A DNA stretch of 20,084 bases from Flammeovirgaceae bacterium UBA5867 (GTDB taxonomy: Bacteria > Bacteroidota > Bacteroidia > Cytophagales > Cyclobacteriaceae). The position numbers and the translations under genes are program-made. Shown in pieces: positions 17,633 to 20,084 of this stretch. The stretch spans positions 9,684 through 29,767 of the forward strand of contig DJFR01000020.1 of assembly GCA_002432545.1 (NCBI GenBank), given 5' to 3'. Below the pieces are notes generated by a model. The model was given only the letters and a program-made list of their open reading frames with translations, searched no databases and had not been told where the DNA came from. Numbering within the stretch: the first letter of the stretch is position 1; each line of letters starts with the position of its first letter.

Positions 17633-19188
17633 GACACATTTTTCGAAGTTAAGAAAATTATAGGAATGATCATCTCTTCCAGGCTTATGCCTCCGTGCTG
17701 GAAGGTATCATTATAGAAGTTAACGTAGTAGTTAAAGTTATTCGGGTATGCAAAAAACTGGTCTTCTGTGGCAAAAACATAGGATGTTGAAACATTAGGC
17801 TTCGGCAAAAATAATTTTTCAGGTTTGGTAACGTGCATCACTTTATCGCCATCGAAGCCGAGGTTCTTGCCTTGTTTATAGCGCAGGTTGGTGTTCACAT
17901 TCCGGTCGCCTATAATTTTAAAGGCACGCTTCACGCGGATGGTGCCGTGGTCGGTAGTGATTACAACCTTTACATCTTTCTCTGAAATCTTCTTGAGTAT
18001 ATCGAACAACGGTGAGTGTAAAAACCACGAACGTGTTATGGAGCGGTAAGCTGATTCATCGGGAGCCAGCTCGCGTATCATCGCCATATCGGTACGCGCG
18101 TGCGAGAGCATATCAACAAAGTTATATACTATAACATTGAGGTCGTTCTTGAAAAGATTGTTTACAGTATCGGCAAGACTCCGGCCTTCTTCCATGTTCT
18201 TGATCTTGTGATACGAAGTTTTGACGTTGAGATTATTCCGTCTCAATTGCTTGGTAAGGAATTCATCTTCAAAATTATTTTTACCCTCCTCTTCATCTTC
18301 ACCTACCCACAGATCAGGATGCGTCTTGGCCATCTCCGAAGGAAGCTGTCCTGAAAATATAGCATTGCGCGCATAAGCCGTTGTAGTCGGCAGTATAGAA
18401 TAGTATGTTTCTTCTTTATCGATGGTAAAGTATTCAGCAATGATCGGCTCAATCACTTTCCACTGATCAACACGCAGGTTATCGATCAATACAAAAAATA
18501 TAGGTTTACTACCGAGCTCGGGGAAAACTTTACGCTTCATGAGCTGATGCGACAGCAAGGGTTTATCGGCACTCGGGTTATTGAGCCACGACTCATAGTT
18601 ACGTATAATAAACTTGGAGAAGTTAGCATTCGCTTCGGTCTTCTGCATATCCAGTACATCACCCATCTCCTGGTTATCAGGCTGATCCATCTGCAATTCC
18701 CAGTGAACAAGTTTCTTATAGATGTCGGCCCACTGCTCGTGGTTCATTTCATCCATAAATGCCATGCTGATCTTGCGAAACTCCTGCTGGTAGTTCAGGT
18801 TTGTCTTCTCAATTACGAGGCGCTTGTTATCCAATATCTTTTTCACCGACAGTAATATCTGGCTCGGGTTGAGCGGCTTGATCAGGTAATCGGCAATCTT
18901 GGAACCGATCGCTTCTTCCATGATATGTTCCTCCTCATTCTTGGTGATCATCACCACGGGAAGATTCGGTTTGTTCGTCTTTATTATACTCAATGCTTCC
19001 AGTCCCGACATGCCCGGCATGTGCTCATCCAGGAAAACTACATCAAAGTGTTTTTCATCGCTCATCTCCACGGCATCCGAAGCATTGTTTACCGGTGTTA
19101 TATCATACCCGCGTTGCTCCAGGAAAAGGATGTGTGGTTTCAGTAAATCAATCTCATCGTCCGCCCACAAAATGCTATATCTTTGCAT
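17629..19188 (-). CDS. porX: PorX: response regulator with alkaline-phosphatase-superfamily effector domain
   Basis: Regulator of type IX secretion and gliding in Bacteroidota; partner of the kinase PorY and linked to the sigma factor SigP. 519 residues, about the length of the Porphyromonas gingivalis protein. The CheY-like receiver (1-122) has DD (10-11), phospho-acceptor Asp54 in FLDEHMPGMSG, Thr82 and Lys104 in the usual places. A helical linker (130-220) leads to a PglZ/alkaline-phosphatase-type domain with all metal ligands: Asp236 (VLIDNLRVDQW), a Thr in LPTTTAYARN (266-275), Asp359 and His363 (FVDMLSHAR), Asp413-His414 (TTDHG) and His498 (FQHGG). Known PorX has phosphodiesterase/nuclease-like activity and no DNA-binding domain. 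porY and sigP are not in the window. Confidence 0.95.
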   Translation of the reverse strand: MQRYSILWADDEIDLLKPHILFLEQRGYDITPVNNASDAVEMSDEKHFDVVFLDEHMPGMSGLEALSIIKTNKPNLPVVMITKNEEEHIMEEAIGSKIADYLIKPLNPSQILLSVKKILDNKRLVIEKTNLNYQQEFRKISMAFMDEMNHEQWADIYKKLVHWELQMDQPDNQEMGDVLDMQKTEANANFSKFIIRNYESWLNNPSADKPLLSHQLMKRKVFPELGSKPIFFVLIDNLRVDQWKVIEPIIAEYFTIDKEETYYSILPTTTAYARNAIFSGQLPSEMAKTHPDLWVGEDEEEGKNNFEDEFLTKQLRRNNLNVKTSYHKIKNMEEGRSLADTVNNLFKNDLNVIVYNFVDMLSHARTDMAMIRELAPDESAYRSITRSWFLHSPLFDILKKISEKDVKVVITTDHGTIRVKRAFKIIGDRNVNTNLRYKQGKNLGFDGDKVMHVTKPEKLFLPKPNVSTSYVFATEDQFFAYPNNFNYYVNFYNDTFQHGGISLEEMIIPIIFLTSKNVS

Positions 19189-19230
19189 GATCTGAATATT
19201 TTTTCGGAAGTTACGGATTATACCGTTACA

Positions 19231-19255
19231 GGTTATCCGTTAATCGTTATTCGTT
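19231..19255 (+). repeat. GTTATCCGTTA-family intergenic repeat, copy near porX
   Basis: Core GTTATCCGTTA at 19232-19242 followed by ATCGTTATTCGTT, the same order as in copy 1. It lies 43 bp before the porX start in the divergent porX/HD gap, where it would be part of the porX leader or promoter. Confidence 0.7.
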
Positions 19256-19274
19256 GTATGTTTTTTATAAACTA

Positions 19275-19318
19275 CCGGGTAATAACTAATTTTTTATACC
19301 AACGGGTAAAATTACCCG
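19275..19318. promoter_or_regulatory. CGGGTAA half-sites and palindrome before the HD gene
   Basis: CGGGTAA-AA-TTACCCG (19303-19318) is a perfect 7-bp inverted repeat with a 2-nt centre, ending 19 nt before the HD-gene ATG. A third half-site, CCGGGTAA, lies at 19275-19282. Three copies of one 7-mer in 44 bp suggest a binding site for a dimeric regulator, or an RNA hairpin near the start. Confidence 0.45.
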
Positions 19319-19337
19319 ACAACCGCGGGACGCGTTC

Positions 19338-20084
19338 ATGAATAAGAAGAAGATAATTAACGATCCGGTATACGGATTTATTACTATACCGAGCGAACTT
19401 GTTTTCGATATAATCGCTCACCCCTATTTTCAACGGTTACGCCATATCAAACAACTTGGCTTAACGGAGTTTGTTTACCCGGCTGCGCATCACTCACGCT
19501 TTCAACATGCTTTAGGGGCCATGCACCTGATGGGCAAAGTATTGGACACCTTGCGTAGTAAAGGTGCCGATATATCTGCCGAAGAATATGAAGCCGCCCA
19601 ACTTGCGGTATTGTTGCACGATATAGGGCACGGACCTTTTTCGCATGCGCTGGAATATTCTTTACTGCCAGGTGTAAAGCATGAGAGTCTTTCGTACCTC
19701 TTCATGGAAAATCTGAATGAAACGTTTAACGGTGCGCTTGATCTTACTCTAAAAATTTTCAGGAACAGCTATAGCCGTAAATTCTTTCATCAATTGGTTT
19801 CGAGTCAACTGGATATAGATCGTCTTGATTACCTGAAGCGCGATTGCTTCTTTACCGGTGTACACGAAGGTAATATTGGTGTAGAGCGCATCATCGCGAT
19901 GCTGCGTATACATAATGATGAACTGGTGGTAGAAGAGAAAGGTATACTTAACATCGAGAATTTTCTGAACGCGCGAAGATTCATGTACTGGCAGGTATAT
20001 CTGCACAAGGTATCGGTAAGTGCCGAGCGTATGCTGGTAAATACTATTCGCAGGGCGCAGACGCTGATGCATGCCGGTGAGAAT
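19338..20084 (+). CDS. HD-domain phosphohydrolase (dNTPase-like; partial, C-terminus beyond window)
   Basis: 249 codons from ATG at 19338, still open at the right edge. It belongs to the COG1078/SAMHD1-like HD family: KIINDPVYGFITIP at the start, FQRLRHIKQLG (31-41), SRFQHALGAMH with His57, then LLHDIGHGPFSH (92-103) with His94-Asp95 and the extra His103, and SSQLDIDRLDYLKRD (155-169) with the fourth metal-binding Asp. These give the full H...HD...D set, so a metal-dependent phosphohydrolase acting on dNTPs or similar nucleotides is likely; the substrate is not proven. Divergent from porX across 149 bp. In many Bacteroidota this HD gene is next to porX and is followed by lpxD and other lipid A genes; I expect that to the right of this window. 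Confidence 0.93.
   Translation, partial: MNKKKIINDPVYGFITIPSELVFDIIAHPYFQRLRHIKQLGLTEFVYPAAHHSRFQHALGAMHLMGKVLDTLRSKGADISAEEYEAAQLAVLLHDIGHGPFSHALEYSLLPGVKHESLSYLFMENLNETFNGALDLTLKIFRNSYSRKFFHQLVSSQLDIDRLDYLKRDCFFTGVHEGNIGVERIIAMLRIHNDELVVEEKGILNIENFLNARRFMYWQVYLHKVSVSAERMLVNTIRRAQTLMHAGEN

Noticed and set aside
17629..19188. PglZ-type domain hinting at a BREX phage-defence system
   Set aside because: The receiver domain fused to the phosphatase-like domain, the length and the lack of any brx or pglX gene nearby fit PorX instead.

Overview
The window looks like chromosomal DNA from a member of the Bacteroidota, most likely the Cytophagales. The reasons are a full-length PorX (the receiver-plus-phosphodiesterase regulator of type IX secretion), the long Bacteroidota form of alanine dehydrogenase, a TAnnTTTG-type -7 promoter element, starts without a clear Shine-Dalgarno sequence, and a lipoprotein with acidic residues straight after the lipid cysteine. 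I see no phage, insertion sequence, CRISPR array, tRNA or rRNA.

Layout. 1-1653 (minus): sialate/rhamnogalacturonan-type acetylesterase (runs off the left edge) and L-rhamnose mutarotase, behind a perfect 16-bp palindrome. 1718-1846: dense short repeats. 1839-3287 (minus): a lone DUF4143-type ATPase, probably accessory. 3427-6120 (minus): the lactate oxidation operon lutABC, tightly overlapped. 6399-7910 (minus): a probable surface lipoprotein with a choice-of-anchor I beta-propeller, ended by a strong UUCG-loop terminator. 8039-10688 (minus): fumarylacetoacetase, a small four-helix membrane protein and a flavin reductase as one operon. 10779-12143 (plus): an RsmF-like rRNA methyltransferase. 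12460-15096 (plus): valS, with a repeat-derived hairpin in its leader. 15093-15839 (minus): an unknown exported protein convergent with valS, their stop codons overlapping. 15979-19188 (minus): porX-tsaE-ald, overlapping genes. 19338 to the right edge (plus): an HD-domain phosphohydrolase, divergent from porX.

How it fits together. Most of the content is core metabolism and housekeeping: lactate use, the last step of tyrosine breakdown, alanine/pyruvate exchange, tRNA charging and modification, and rRNA modification. Two parts suggest polysaccharide use and cell-surface work: the esterase/mutarotase pair (pectin-like rhamnose polymers) and porX (type IX secretion control).

No clearly new defence or biosynthetic system is visible. 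The least expected signals are not genes: (i) an 11-mer, GTTATCCGTTA, present five times and only between genes, twice as the arms of a hairpin in front of valS; (ii) a marked preference for the tetramer TATA in coding DNA, visible in two frames at once (Ile ATA after T, Tyr TAT before A); (iii) palindromes at the rhaM and HD-gene starts that look like operators.
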